This document shows, one piece after another, positions 57,046 to 64,000 of a DNA stretch of 64,000 bases. How positions within the stretch are numbered: the stretch's first letter is position 1; every line of letters starts with the position of its first letter. The stretch covers positions 1 through 64,000 of the forward strand of contig JAHBVF010000014.1 in assembly GCA_019637685.1 (NCBI GenBank), written 5' to 3'. The position numbers were made by a program, and so were the translations under genes. The stretch comes from Caldilineaceae bacterium (GTDB lineage: Bacteria > Chloroflexota > Anaerolineae > Caldilineales > Caldilineaceae). A model generated the notes under the pieces. That model worked only from the letters and a program-made list of their open reading frames with translations, did not search any database and was not told the DNA's origin.

Positions 57046-57683
57046 TGTTCCCACCAAAACAACTGTGGGTTGTGATTCCCGCCAAGCCCCTGCGCGAGGG
57101 CAAGAGCCGGTTGGCGTCGGCTCTGAGCGCGGAGGCCCGGCGCGAGTTGACGCGCCATTTCATCCAACGAACGCTGGCTGTCGTCCTCTCGGTGACAGAA
57201 TTGGCGGGTGTGGTTGTGGTCAGCCGGGACGGGGAGATACTGGCGCTGGCCGAAGTCGCGGGCGCGCAGGTGTTGCCGGAGACGGGCAGCGGGATGCTCG
57301 CCACAGTTGCTGAGGAGTGGGGGCTGAACCGGGCTGTGGGCCAGGCCGCATCCTTCGTCGGGTCGAAGGGGGGCGATGGGCTGCTCTTTCTGCCCACCGA
57401 TCTCCCGCTGCTGGCCGCGGATGACATCCGGGCGTTGGCCGCGGCCTGGGCTGGCCGCGAAAAGTGCGCTGTGCTTGCCGCTAGCCAGGACGGCGGAACC
57501 AATGCTCTGCTTCTCTCCCCGCCGGATGCCATTGCCCCGGCCTTTGGAGTGGGCAGCTTTGCCCGGCATCTCCGCCTGGCGGACGAGAGGGGTCTGGCCG
57601 TGGCGCTGGTGGAATCCGAAGGGCTGGCCTGGGATGTGGACACGCCGGAGGAATATCGGCGAATGGCTGGGATTCCTGAATGA
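57045..57683 (+). CDS. cofC: 2-phospho-L-lactate/phosphoenolpyruvate guanylyltransferase
   Basis: 212 residues, nucleotidyl-transferase fold: VIPAKPLREGKSRLA (nucleotide loop), LFLPTDLPLLAADDIRAL (metal-binding Asp), DGGTNALLLSPP and FGVGSFARHL. CofC/FbiD activates 2-phospholactate or PEP with GTP for CofD. The ATG at 57045 overlaps the cofD stop by one base (TGATG); a TTG at 57042 is possible. It is last in the F420 operon and converges with the Cas4-like gene after 32 bases. Confidence 0.92.
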   Translation: MFPPKQLWVVIPAKPLREGKSRLASALSAEARRELTRHFIQRTLAVVLSVTELAGVVVVSRDGEILALAEVAGAQVLPETGSGMLATVAEEWGLNRAVGQAASFVGSKGGDGLLFLPTDLPLLAADDIRALAAAWAGREKCAVLAASQDGGTNALLLSPPDAIAPAFGVGSFARHLRLADERGLAVALVESEGLAWDVDTPEEYRRMAGIPE

Positions 57684-57715
57684 TTGGAAGCGGGTAGATT
57701 TGTACGCAAGCAACC

Positions 57716-58255
57716 CTACGCGCCCAATGCCTCTGGTCCGCAGGCCCGTCGATAGCCACAGGTACGGCAGCGCGGGAAGTCCTGATGGTTTCGGTTCACA
57801 TCGGGTACGCCGCGTGCGGCGCGGATGGCCTGGGCTGTTTCCAACACCTGCCCGCGCAGTTCATCGCTGAAGGGAATGCGCAGGGTGGCGTCGGCATAGC
57901 GAAGCAGGCCATAGGGCGGGCGCACTTTCTGCACATCTTCCACCAGCAGACAGTAGGTTGCCAGTTGCAGAATGTGGCTGGCATAGGGTTGGGCAGGGCG
58001 GCGGCGGCTCTTCACCTCTACGGGAATCGGGACAGTCTGCCCGTTTTCCGTCACCCGCACCAGATAGTCCGGGCGGCCCACCAGCCCATAGCGGCGGCTG
58101 ATCAGCGGCTGCTCTTGCTTTTCCCACTGGCCCGTGTCGCTGTACACGACTTCGCCCACGGGCAAACCGGCCTCTTGCCATTGGCGTCGCCCGCCGCGCA
58201 GCAGCAGTATACCAGCGACCAGCAGCAGCAGTACGCCGATCCAAAGATATATCAT
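57716..58255 (-). CDS. Membrane-tethered Cas4/Dna2-like nuclease domain protein
   Basis: 179 residues. An N-terminal membrane helix (residues 3-19) is followed by a PD-(D/E)xK nuclease of the Cas4/DUF83 type: D63 in GRPDYLV, E80-x-K82 in VEVKSR, Q97 in HILQLATY, and cysteines C163, C166 and C172 in CRTCGYRRAC. Cas4 normally uses a fourth, N-terminal Cys for its Fe-S cluster; none is present before C102. There is no cas1, cas2 or CRISPR array in the window, so it is a stand-alone relative of unknown role. The gene lies 9 bases after the MaoC gene on the same strand. Confidence 0.8.
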   Translation of the reverse strand: MIYLWIGVLLLLVAGILLLRGGRRQWQEAGLPVGEVVYSDTGQWEKQEQPLISRRYGLVGRPDYLVRVTENGQTVPIPVEVKSRRRPAQPYASHILQLATYCLLVEDVQKVRPPYGLLRYADATLRIPFSDELRGQVLETAQAIRAARGVPDVNRNHQDFPRCRTCGYRRACGPEALGA

Positions 58256-58264
58256 TGGGATAGC

Positions 58265-58738
58265 CTATTCACCGGGCAGACTTTTGCAGAGAATGTCCCA
58301 AGTGCCCCGCTGGCACACCTCATCCCTCTGATTGAGAACCTCCATTTTGAAAACGACAATGCCGCCACCAGCCCGGGGCATGGGTTTCTTCTCGGAAACA
58401 GTCGCGCGCAGGCGCACAGTATCCCCCATCAGAATCGGGCGGCGGAATTGCCATTCCAGCTTTGTGAATGCCTGGACTGTCTCCTCCATAAAACCCATAC
58501 GCACGGCCAGGCCGCTGGCAATGCTCAATACCAGCAGGCCGTGGGCCACCCGCTGGCCGAACATCTGCTCTTTGCTATACTCCGCGTCTGTGTGGATACG
58601 GTTCCAGTCGCCGGAGAGCGCGGCAAAGTTCACCACATCGGTCTCGGTGATGGTGCGGCCTACGCTCTCGCTGCTGTCGCCCGTCTCAAATTCCTCGAAG
58701 TGCAGTCCCATGGGGGGCTGCATTTTGCGTGTTGTCAT
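58265..58738 (-). CDS. MaoC-like (R)-specific enoyl-CoA hydratase family protein
   Basis: 157 residues, one hot-dog domain. The hydratase motif is SGDWNRIHTDAEYSKEQMFGQ, with the catalytic Asp and His in D-x-N-x-x-H, followed by RVAHGLLVLSIASGL. The C-terminal KLEWQFRRPILMGDTVRLRATV is typical. It hydrates trans-2-enoyl-CoA to the (R)-3-hydroxy form, or acts on a related thioester. It is on the same strand as the MDR oxidoreductase upstream and the Cas4-like gene downstream. Confidence 0.9.
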   Translation of the reverse strand: MTTRKMQPPMGLHFEEFETGDSSESVGRTITETDVVNFAALSGDWNRIHTDAEYSKEQMFGQRVAHGLLVLSIASGLAVRMGFMEETVQAFTKLEWQFRRPILMGDTVRLRATVSEKKPMPRAGGGIVVFKMEVLNQRDEVCQRGTWDILCKSLPGE

Positions 58739-58790
58739 CGACTTCCTTCCTCTTTCTTCCTTTGTGACTTTGTGACTTTGTGGTTTTGCA

Positions 58791-59804
58791 CTACGTCAAT
58801 TTCACCAGCATTTTGCCCAGATTTTCGCCGCTGAACAGCCCGATGAAAGCGTCCGGCGCGTTTTCGATTCCATCCACAACTGTCTCTTCCCAGTGGATTT
58901 TGCCTTCCCCCATCCAGGCCGCCATATCCCGATAGAAATCCGCGTTCCGATCCGAATGGTCGGATACGATAAAGCCCTGTATGCGTAGACGGCGGCCAAT
59001 GATCAGGGCTAGATTGCGCGGGCCTGGCTCCGGTTGGCTGGCGTTGTATTGAGAGATCATCCCGCAGACGGCGATGCGTCCGAAATCGTTCATCAGCGAG
59101 AGGGTGGCTTCCAGGTGGTCGCCGCCCACATTTTCAAAATAGACATCCACCCCGTCCGGGCATTCGGCCGCGATGGCCTTGCGCAGATTCTTGACTTCCC
59201 GATAATTCACCGCGCCGTCTACCCCCGCTTTTTCCCGCAGCCACGCGATTTTTGCTGCGCTGCCCGCGCTGCCCACCACCCGACAGCCTTTCAGTTTGGC
59301 AATCTGACAGACCAGCGAACCGACCGCGCCTGCCGCGCCGGAGACGAAAACAGTCTCCCCGGCTTTGGGCTGGCCGATGTCCAGCAACCCCACATAGGCT
59401 GTCTTGCCCGGCATCCCCAGCACGCCCAGAAAGCTCTGCACCGGGGCCAGGGACGGGTCGATTTTGGCCGCTCCCTTGCCGTGGACGCTGGCGTATTCCC
59501 GCCAGCCGTAATTGTGGAGAACAGTGTCGCCGGGGCTGAAATCGGGGTGATTGGAGGCGATGACTTCACCCACCGCACCGCCGGTCATGGCTTCGCCCAG
59601 GGCAAAGGGCGCGGTGTAGCTGCGGCCCTCGCGCATCCGCCCCCGCATATACGGATCGACGGACATATAGAGGTTGCGCACCAGCAGGTGATCAGCGGGC
59701 GGGGTGGTCTCCAGTTCGACAGTGGCGAGAGCAAAATTGTCGGCGTTCGGCTCACCTGTAGGGCGGCTGGCCAGGCGGATTTCGCGGCTGGAAATGGTGG
59801 ACAT
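58791..59804 (-). CDS. NADP-dependent MDR oxidoreductase (prostaglandin/leukotriene reductase-like)
   Basis: 337 residues, zinc-free medium-chain dehydrogenase: VRNLYMSVDPYMRGRM near the N-terminus, VLGMPGKTAYVGLLDIG, the NADP loop VSGAAGAVGSLVCQIAKLKG, YFENVGGDHLEATL and the C-terminal ENAPDAFIGLFSGENLGKMLVKL. This group (YncB/PTGR/curcumin reductase type) reduces alpha,beta-unsaturated ketones and aldehydes with NADPH. ATG at 59804 has GGAGAAG upstream and gives the standard start. It lies 22 bases after the DinB gene on the same strand. Confidence 0.93.
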   Translation of the reverse strand: MSTISSREIRLASRPTGEPNADNFALATVELETTPPADHLLVRNLYMSVDPYMRGRMREGRSYTAPFALGEAMTGGAVGEVIASNHPDFSPGDTVLHNYGWREYASVHGKGAAKIDPSLAPVQSFLGVLGMPGKTAYVGLLDIGQPKAGETVFVSGAAGAVGSLVCQIAKLKGCRVVGSAGSAAKIAWLREKAGVDGAVNYREVKNLRKAIAAECPDGVDVYFENVGGDHLEATLSLMNDFGRIAVCGMISQYNASQPEPGPRNLALIIGRRLRIQGFIVSDHSDRNADFYRDMAAWMGEGKIHWEETVVDGIENAPDAFIGLFSGENLGKMLVKLT

Positions 59805-59826
59805 CAGTCTTCTCCAAAGTGTAGGG

Positions 59827-60360
59827 TTATGGGTTTTGCATCCGGGCATTGAAAGCTGCCGAGCCACCTTTGGGGATGCTCAGACTTTGCCAGACGGGCG
59901 CATAGTGTTTGCAGATCAGGACGATCTGCCCGGTGTGGTAGCTGTAGTGGTCGAGCTGCCGGTTGATGGCCTTGAGCACCAGATGGGGTTCGCTGCGGAT
60001 GGTCACGGTGCGGCCCAGATCGTCCGGGGCCAGGCTGTCGATAGTATCCAGCAGAATGTCCCAGCCTGATTCCCAATAGGCAGTCAGCCAGGCGCGATCC
60101 TGGCCCGGCTCGATGACGAATTCGCTGTCCCGGTTGCGGTCGGCTTTCTCCCCGTCGCTGGTCAGGAAGTCTCGCCACCGGGAGCGCATATTGCCCGCCA
60201 TATGCTTGACCAGCACAGCCACAGAATTGGCTTCAGAATCGAGCAGGGCAAAGAAGGCGTCGTCGTCGATCTGAGCCATTGCCCGGTCGGCCAGCCGCTT
60301 TTGGCGGCGAAAGAGCGCGGCCACATCTTTCAGATAAGCTTGGGCCAGGGATGTCTGCAT
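59827..60360 (-). CDS. DinB-superfamily (DUF1572) protein
   Basis: 177 residues, four-helix DinB/YfiT fold. DUF1572 features are NSVAVLVKHMAGNMRSRWRDFLTSDGEK and INRQLDHYSYHTGQIVLICKHY, with the metal-binding histidines in KHMAGN and DHxxYH. Such proteins are thought to be metal-dependent, often thiol-linked, transferases, but the substrate is unknown. The ATG at 60360 has GAGGAT upstream. It forms a same-strand run with the MDR oxidoreductase. Confidence 0.88.
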   Translation of the reverse strand: MQTSLAQAYLKDVAALFRRQKRLADRAMAQIDDDAFFALLDSEANSVAVLVKHMAGNMRSRWRDFLTSDGEKADRNRDSEFVIEPGQDRAWLTAYWESGWDILLDTIDSLAPDDLGRTVTIRSEPHLVLKAINRQLDHYSYHTGQIVLICKHYAPVWQSLSIPKGGSAAFNARMQNP

Positions 60361-60451
60361 TGGATGAATCCTCGCTGTCAGGTCAATGGTTATCGGCGTT
60401 TCTCCGTGACTACTTTCAGGCCAGGCAATTTTCAGGCCAGGCAATGTGACC

Positions 60452-60517
60452 GGCTGACACGGATAACGACAAAAACCGTCCACAGATAGCACAGATTTTC
60501 ACAGATTGAATCCGTGT
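60452..60517. repeat. Dispersed 66-bp intergenic repeat, copy B
   Basis: Aligns without gaps to 1240-1305. Just upstream TTTCAGGCCAGG occurs twice (60413-60440), and again near 60670. The gap 60361-60671 contains only such repeats and degenerate ATCCGTG-type words. Confidence 0.65.
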
Positions 60518-60671
60518 TCTCTTTTATCCGTGTATACAACCCTATTTTCAGAACAGTGCTCATGCCCGTTTCGGGCACAACCAGCAATGAAAATAGGGAC
60601 GCAGATTTACGTAGAAGACACAGATTACGCAGATTCTATCCGTGCTTATCAGCGTTCATCCGTGGCTATTT

Positions 60672-60950
60672 TCAGGCCAGGAATCGCGCAGTCGCGACTT
60701 CGATCCCGATCACAGCCACCACCAAAACGATTCCCCACAACCTGCCGCTTCGCTCCAGCCGTCCGGAAATGATATAGCCCAGAATCAGACCCAGCACAAT
60801 GCCACCCATCGAACCAAAAAAGACTTCAGCTACGCCATCGAAACCCGTGCGGGGACGGTCGCCCAGCAGCGCGCGCACCAGCAATCCACCCGGGAGAAAA
60901 CCGGCCGCGGCAGCCAGCAATACAAAAACAAAACGTAGCAATGTATCCAT
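60672..60950 (-). CDS. Small two- or three-helix membrane protein
   Basis: 92 residues with membrane segments at about 5-28, 45-62 and 70-90 (VFVLLAAAAGFLPGGLLVRAL, GGIVLGLILGYIISG, LWGIVLVVAVIGIEVA). No family recognised. AAAGGT stands 8 bases before the ATG. It is preceded on the same strand by another membrane-anchored protein gene about 90 bases away. Frame, ribosome site and hydrophobicity support a real gene. Confidence 0.65.
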   Translation of the reverse strand: MDTLLRFVFVLLAAAAGFLPGGLLVRALLGDRPRTGFDGVAEVFFGSMGGIVLGLILGYIISGRLERSGRLWGIVLVVAVIGIEVATARFLA

Positions 60951-61038
60951 CTGCGTTTACCTTTCTGAGATCGCAACCACAAAATCGTCAAGACGCGAAA
61001 AATCATTGCTTTTCTTTGTGGCTTTGGCGCTTTGTGGT

Positions 61039-61587
61039 TCACTCTTCTTCTGGGTCGCAGCCCAGTTGCTTCCAGGCCTTATCCACCGCGGCGGGCACGG
61101 CCCATTCGGCGGGTCTGTATACGATCCATTCGCTGTTGGTCAGGTCCCGGTGTTCGGCCACCAAATAGCGGGTGGCGGCTGCGGCTACATCTGCCTGGGA
61201 AAGATCAATACAGTAGAGTTCCATCACCGGATAGGGCAGGGGTTTGTGCCCCAGGCTCTCTGGCGAATCAGGCTGGATAGCTGCGGAGAGCGATTCCGTT
61301 TGGAAGTAGACACTGGGCGTGACAGGCTGGAAGGGTGTGTCCCTCGAGAGCAGAAACGGCAACTGGGCAACATCCGCGCTGCCCTCTGCCAGTATAGCTC
61401 TGGGAGACGACGAGTAGGCGCTCAGATAGTTCTCCATTGCCCGCTGCCATCCGGGCGGATTGTAGTTATCCCAGACGAGGATAAGCACGGCCAACCCAAA
61501 GCTGAAGAACGCGGGAATCAGCAGCCTCAATACCCGTCGGGCCGAAATTTTGGGAGGGGGCAATGCGGACGGAGATTCACTATTCAT
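61039..61587 (-). CDS. Single-pass membrane protein of unknown function
   Basis: 182 residues. A cytoplasmic Pro-rich N-terminus, one membrane helix (about residues 22-40, LIPAFFSFGLAVLILVW), then an extracytoplasmic domain of about 140 residues with PVMELYCIDLSQADVAAAATRYLV and SEWIVYRPAEW. No family recognised. The ATG at 61587 has only a weak ribosome site; a GTG six codons upstream is the alternative. It is divergent from the dehydrogenase gene. Confidence 0.65.
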   Translation of the reverse strand: MNSESPSALPPPKISARRVLRLLIPAFFSFGLAVLILVWDNYNPPGWQRAMENYLSAYSSSPRAILAEGSADVAQLPFLLSRDTPFQPVTPSVYFQTESLSAAIQPDSPESLGHKPLPYPVMELYCIDLSQADVAAAATRYLVAEHRDLTNSEWIVYRPAEWAVPAAVDKAWKQLGCDPEEE

Positions 61588-61779
61588 AACCCGGAGAGTA
61601 TACACGCATCCCCTGCTTGGGTCAATCGTGTGCCGGATGAGCCAGCCTTGGCTTCTGGCGGCTTTCCCTCAAAATTTTCCGTCTTGCCCCATTGGGGAAG
61701 AGACCCTATACTACGGCAGACAGAACGCCAGATACAATCCACGTTCTTTTAACCAGACAGACAAGGACAGGAGACCCCC

Positions 61780-62733
61780 ATGAAAATTCTGCTCTATTAC
61801 CCCTTTGCCGAGGAAGATGTCGCCGAATTTCGCCGCATCGCCGCGGCCCAGGGACACGAAGTGATCCACGCGGGCAGCGATGAAGAGGCGCTGGCTGTGG
61901 CCCCGGAGATCGAAGTGATCCTGGGCCGTTTCCCCGAATCTGTCTGCGCGGCCGCGGCCAACCTGCGCTGGATCCAATCCTTCAGCGCAGGCATGGACAA
62001 ATTTCTCTTCCCCGCGATGGCCGAGCGGGACGAGGTGATGCTCTCCAATATGGCCGGGATGTATGCTCCCCAGGGTGCAGAGCACGCCTGGGCTTTTCTG
62101 CTCGCTTTGGCTCGGGGTCTGACCCAGGCCCGGGAGCAACAGAAGCAGCATCAGTGGAAGGCTGGTTCTGTGGTAGAAATCACCGGTATGACTCTGGGCA
62201 TTATTGGCATGGGCGGCTTTGGGATGGAGATGGTGAAACGGGCCGCGGGGTATAATATGACGATTCTGGCCGTAGACCCTATGCGCACGGATATCCCCCC
62301 GGGTGTGGCTGAGCTGAAACCGGCCAGCAAAGAGAATATCCACAGCCTGCTGCGCCGGTCCGATGCGGTGATGATGGCCTGCCCGCGCACGCCGGAGACC
62401 TATCATCTGATCAGCACAGAAGAACTGGCGTTGATGAAGCCGACCGCCTACCTGATCAATGTGACACGGGGCGGCATTATTGATGAAGACGCGCTGGTGG
62501 CTGCGCTGGAAGCAGGCGAGATTGCCGGCGCCGCGCTGGATGTGACTGAAAAAGAACCCCTGCCCGCGGAAAGCTCGCTGTGGGATGCGCCCAATCTGTT
62601 GCTCACGCCCCACCGGGCTGGCGCGTCCCAACACCGGCCACAGGTAATTGTGCGCTTCTTCCAGGAGCAATTGCAGCGCTATCTGACCGGGGAGCGCCCG
62701 CGCAACGTCATCGACAAGCGCCGGGGATACTAA
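61780..62733 (+). CDS. D-isomer-specific 2-hydroxyacid dehydrogenase family protein
   Basis: 317 residues. The NAD loop is G143-M-G145-G-F-G148 in LGIIGMGGFGMEM. The catalytic triad is R230 (NVTRGGIIDE), E259 (TEKEPLP) and H278 (TPHRAG). QSFSAGMDKF in the substrate domain, instead of the VGxDNID of SerA/FDH types, places it in the GhrA-like 2-ketoacid (glyoxylate/hydroxypyruvate) reductase group. AAGGACAGGAG lies before the ATG. A bidirectional hairpin closes the gene. Confidence 0.92.
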   Translation: MKILLYYPFAEEDVAEFRRIAAAQGHEVIHAGSDEEALAVAPEIEVILGRFPESVCAAAANLRWIQSFSAGMDKFLFPAMAERDEVMLSNMAGMYAPQGAEHAWAFLLALARGLTQAREQQKQHQWKAGSVVEITGMTLGIIGMGGFGMEMVKRAAGYNMTILAVDPMRTDIPPGVAELKPASKENIHSLLRRSDAVMMACPRTPETYHLISTEELALMKPTAYLINVTRGGIIDEDALVAALEAGEIAGAALDVTEKEPLPAESSLWDAPNLLLTPHRAGASQHRPQVIVRFFQEQLQRYLTGERPRNVIDKRRGY

Positions 62734-62740
62734 AAACGGA

Positions 62741-62807
62741 CGACGAAAGATTCGTCGGGAAACGGACAGAACGCCACAGGTGTGGGAATTTTTCTGTCCG
62801 TTTCCCG
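62741..62807. terminator. Compound hairpin between convergent genes
   Basis: CGGGAAACGGACAGAA (62756-62771) pairs perfectly with its complement at 62792-62807, with an inner CCACA/TGTGG stem. A second hairpin, CGACGAA-AGA-TTCGTCG (62741-62757), overlaps its left arm, so two alternative folds compete. Confidence 0.7.
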
Positions 62808-62814
62808 GAAAATG

Positions 62815-64000
62815 TCAATGGGATTGGCTGTAGAATTTGGCAAACGCCTGGGCCGCGGCTTCGGTTAAATCGCCGCCTCCCTCCTCCGCGTTGACCAGCA
62901 AGACGAAGCCCACCCCTGCCTCCGGCAGCAGACCGATGACACTGACAAAGCCATCGAACGCGCCTGTGTGGCTGACCAGGCGCAGGCCGTCGGCCTGTAC
63001 AATTTCCCAGCCCAGGCCGTATTCCTCCAACAGGGGCGTCCACATCTCCGCCAGAGACTCTTCCGAGACGATGCGCGTACCGTCGCGGGCCATGCCCCGG
63101 TTGACAAGCATTTGCATATACAACCCCATCTCCCGCGCGCTGGCTTTGAGGGAACCGGACGGGGCCAGCGCGTCGTCGTCCCGGTCTTCGCTTTCCAGCG
63201 CTTCCGCGTCGCCGCCGCTGGTGTCATAGGCCAGAGAGTGATTGGGATTTTGCCGGGCTTCGCTCACGTAGACAGTGGCCGTCTCCATTCCCAGGGGATC
63301 GAGCAGCCGCTCGCGCAGCAGCCGGGCATAGCTTTCGTGGACGGTATCAAAATCACTCCCCGCGGCCAGGGCAGCCAGATAGCCTGCTAGGGATGAGGAG
63401 ATATTGCTGTAGCTAAAGACCTCCCCTGGCGCGTCCAGCAGTTCGGCCTCGCCAGCCACAGCAAAGATGTCGTCCACGCTTGGGCTGTCGGGCAGGGCCT
63501 CTTCCGCGTCGTCGGGGATGCCGCTGGTCATGGAAAGCAGATGGCGAAAGGTGACTGTCTCGCTGGCGTCGTCCTCGGCCAGGGCAAAGTCCGGGTCGAT
63601 CTCCACCACAGGTGTATCCCATTCCACCACACCGGCGTCCACAAGTGTTGCCACCAGCAGCGCGGTCATAGATTTGTGGGTGGACCCAATGTGGAAAAGC
63701 GTATCCCCATCCACGGGCAGATTCTTCTCCACATCGCGCAGCCCGTAGCCCTCTACCAGAAGCGGCCCATCCCCATTGACAACAGCCAGAGAGAGGCCGG
63801 GGATGCTGTTCTCTTCCTGGGCGTCCTGAATGTAGGCGGCGAAATCTGCCACCCACTTTTTATCTTCCGGGGCAGGCAGGGCGGTGGCAGATGCCAGAGG
63901 GGTGTCTGTCGGCTCCGCGACTGCGGCTGCCGGTTGCGACACTGCTGCTGGCGGGGCTGGCTCGGCAATGGCCGGGCTGTCACAGCCGCCCAGCAGCCAC
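62815..64000 (-). CDS. Serine hydrolase lipoprotein, class C beta-lactamase-like (5' end outside window)
   Basis: The frame remains open to the window edge, where it reads WLLGGC followed by a Pro/Ala-rich linker, a lipobox and tether, so the start codon lies just beyond position 64000. The catalytic domain shows the SxxK motif in GSTHKSMTALL, the Tyr of YSN in FSYSNISSS and SHTG near the C-terminus, the class C beta-lactamase/esterase set. GYGLRDVEKNLPVDGDTLFHIGS and HLLSMTSGIP are typical. It is an outer-surface peptidase or esterase; the natural substrate is unknown. It is convergent with the dehydrogenase gene. Confidence 0.9.
   Translation of the reverse strand, partial: WLLGGCDSPAIAEPAPPAAVSQPAAAVAEPTDTPLASATALPAPEDKKWVADFAAYIQDAQEENSIPGLSLAVVNGDGPLLVEGYGLRDVEKNLPVDGDTLFHIGSTHKSMTALLVATLVDAGVVEWDTPVVEIDPDFALAEDDASETVTFRHLLSMTSGIPDDAEEALPDSPSVDDIFAVAGEAELLDAPGEVFSYSNISSSLAGYLAALAAGSDFDTVHESYARLLRERLLDPLGMETATVYVSEARQNPNHSLAYDTSGGDAEALESEDRDDDALAPSGSLKASAREMGLYMQMLVNRGMARDGTRIVSEESLAEMWTPLLEEYGLGWEIVQADGLRLVSHTGAFDGFVSVIGLLPEAGVGFVLLVNAEEGGGDLTEAAAQAFAKFYSQSH

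Noticed and set aside
57716-58255. CRISPR-Cas locus around the Cas4-like gene
   Set aside because: No cas1, cas2, effector or regularly spaced repeat array was seen in the window; neighbours are metabolic genes.

Overview
The window looks like chromosomal DNA of a Chloroflexota bacterium, probably in the Caldilineae/Anaerolineae area. This is inferred from gene content and style: secreted RCC1-type and ELWxSDGT-repeat proteins, a sugar ABC operon under a LacI-type regulator, coenzyme F420 genes, a BTAD/TPR mega-regulator, an Lgt-like protein and many intergenic hairpin repeats. No 16S rRNA or tRNA gene was found, so the assignment stays tentative. No phage, transposase gene or CRISPR array was seen.

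Layout. 0-7 kb: a broken Gfo/Idh/MocA gene start, an enoyl-CoA hydratase, then two large secreted repeat proteins on the minus strand. 7-12.5 kb: a LacI-family regulator and a carbohydrate ABC transporter (binding lipoprotein and two permeases, no ATPase). 12.7-18 kb: a tight operon of two small membrane-anchored proteins, ApbE flavin transferase, a ferric-reductase-like heme membrane protein, and a response regulator with its histidine kinase. 18-24 kb: a JAMM peptidase, rsmA, lepA, a DUF4160/DUF2442 pair whose first gene looks frameshifted, a UDP-glucuronate decarboxylase-like enzyme and an Lgt-like protein. 24-31.5 kb: two coupled radical SAM proteins behind a promoter with paired operators, then a 1675-residue secreted multidomain protein. 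31.7-40.5 kb: a BTAD/NTPase/TPR regulator, a GT2 glycosyltransferase, guaA, a PIN toxin-antitoxin pair coupled to a class A beta-lactamase-like hydrolase, and a lipoprotein. 40.7-49.1 kb: three LiaF/DUF5668-type membrane proteins, a PAS-GAF kinase and dnaE. 49.5-64 kb: small membrane proteins, an FprA-like reductase, a nitrilase-fold protein without its nucleophile, a DASS/RCK_C transporter, an F420 cluster (nitroreductase, cofD, cofC), a membrane-tethered Cas4-like nuclease, MaoC, an MDR oxidoreductase, a DinB protein, a D-2-hydroxyacid dehydrogenase and a serine hydrolase lipoprotein cut by the window edge.

How parts fit together. The LacI regulator and the ABC genes have candidate operators of the same type, which suggests local sugar control. 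The ApbE/heme-membrane/two-component operon looks like a self-regulated extracytoplasmic redox unit. Three large secreted proteins, plus a fourth remnant, end in the same short tail (aromatic or His, then L-P-x-V-x-R), a possible export or anchoring signal. At least four copies of an ~88-bp hairpin repeat and two other inverted-repeat families occupy gene borders; one repeat-like sequence appears to have become part of the rsmA coding sequence.
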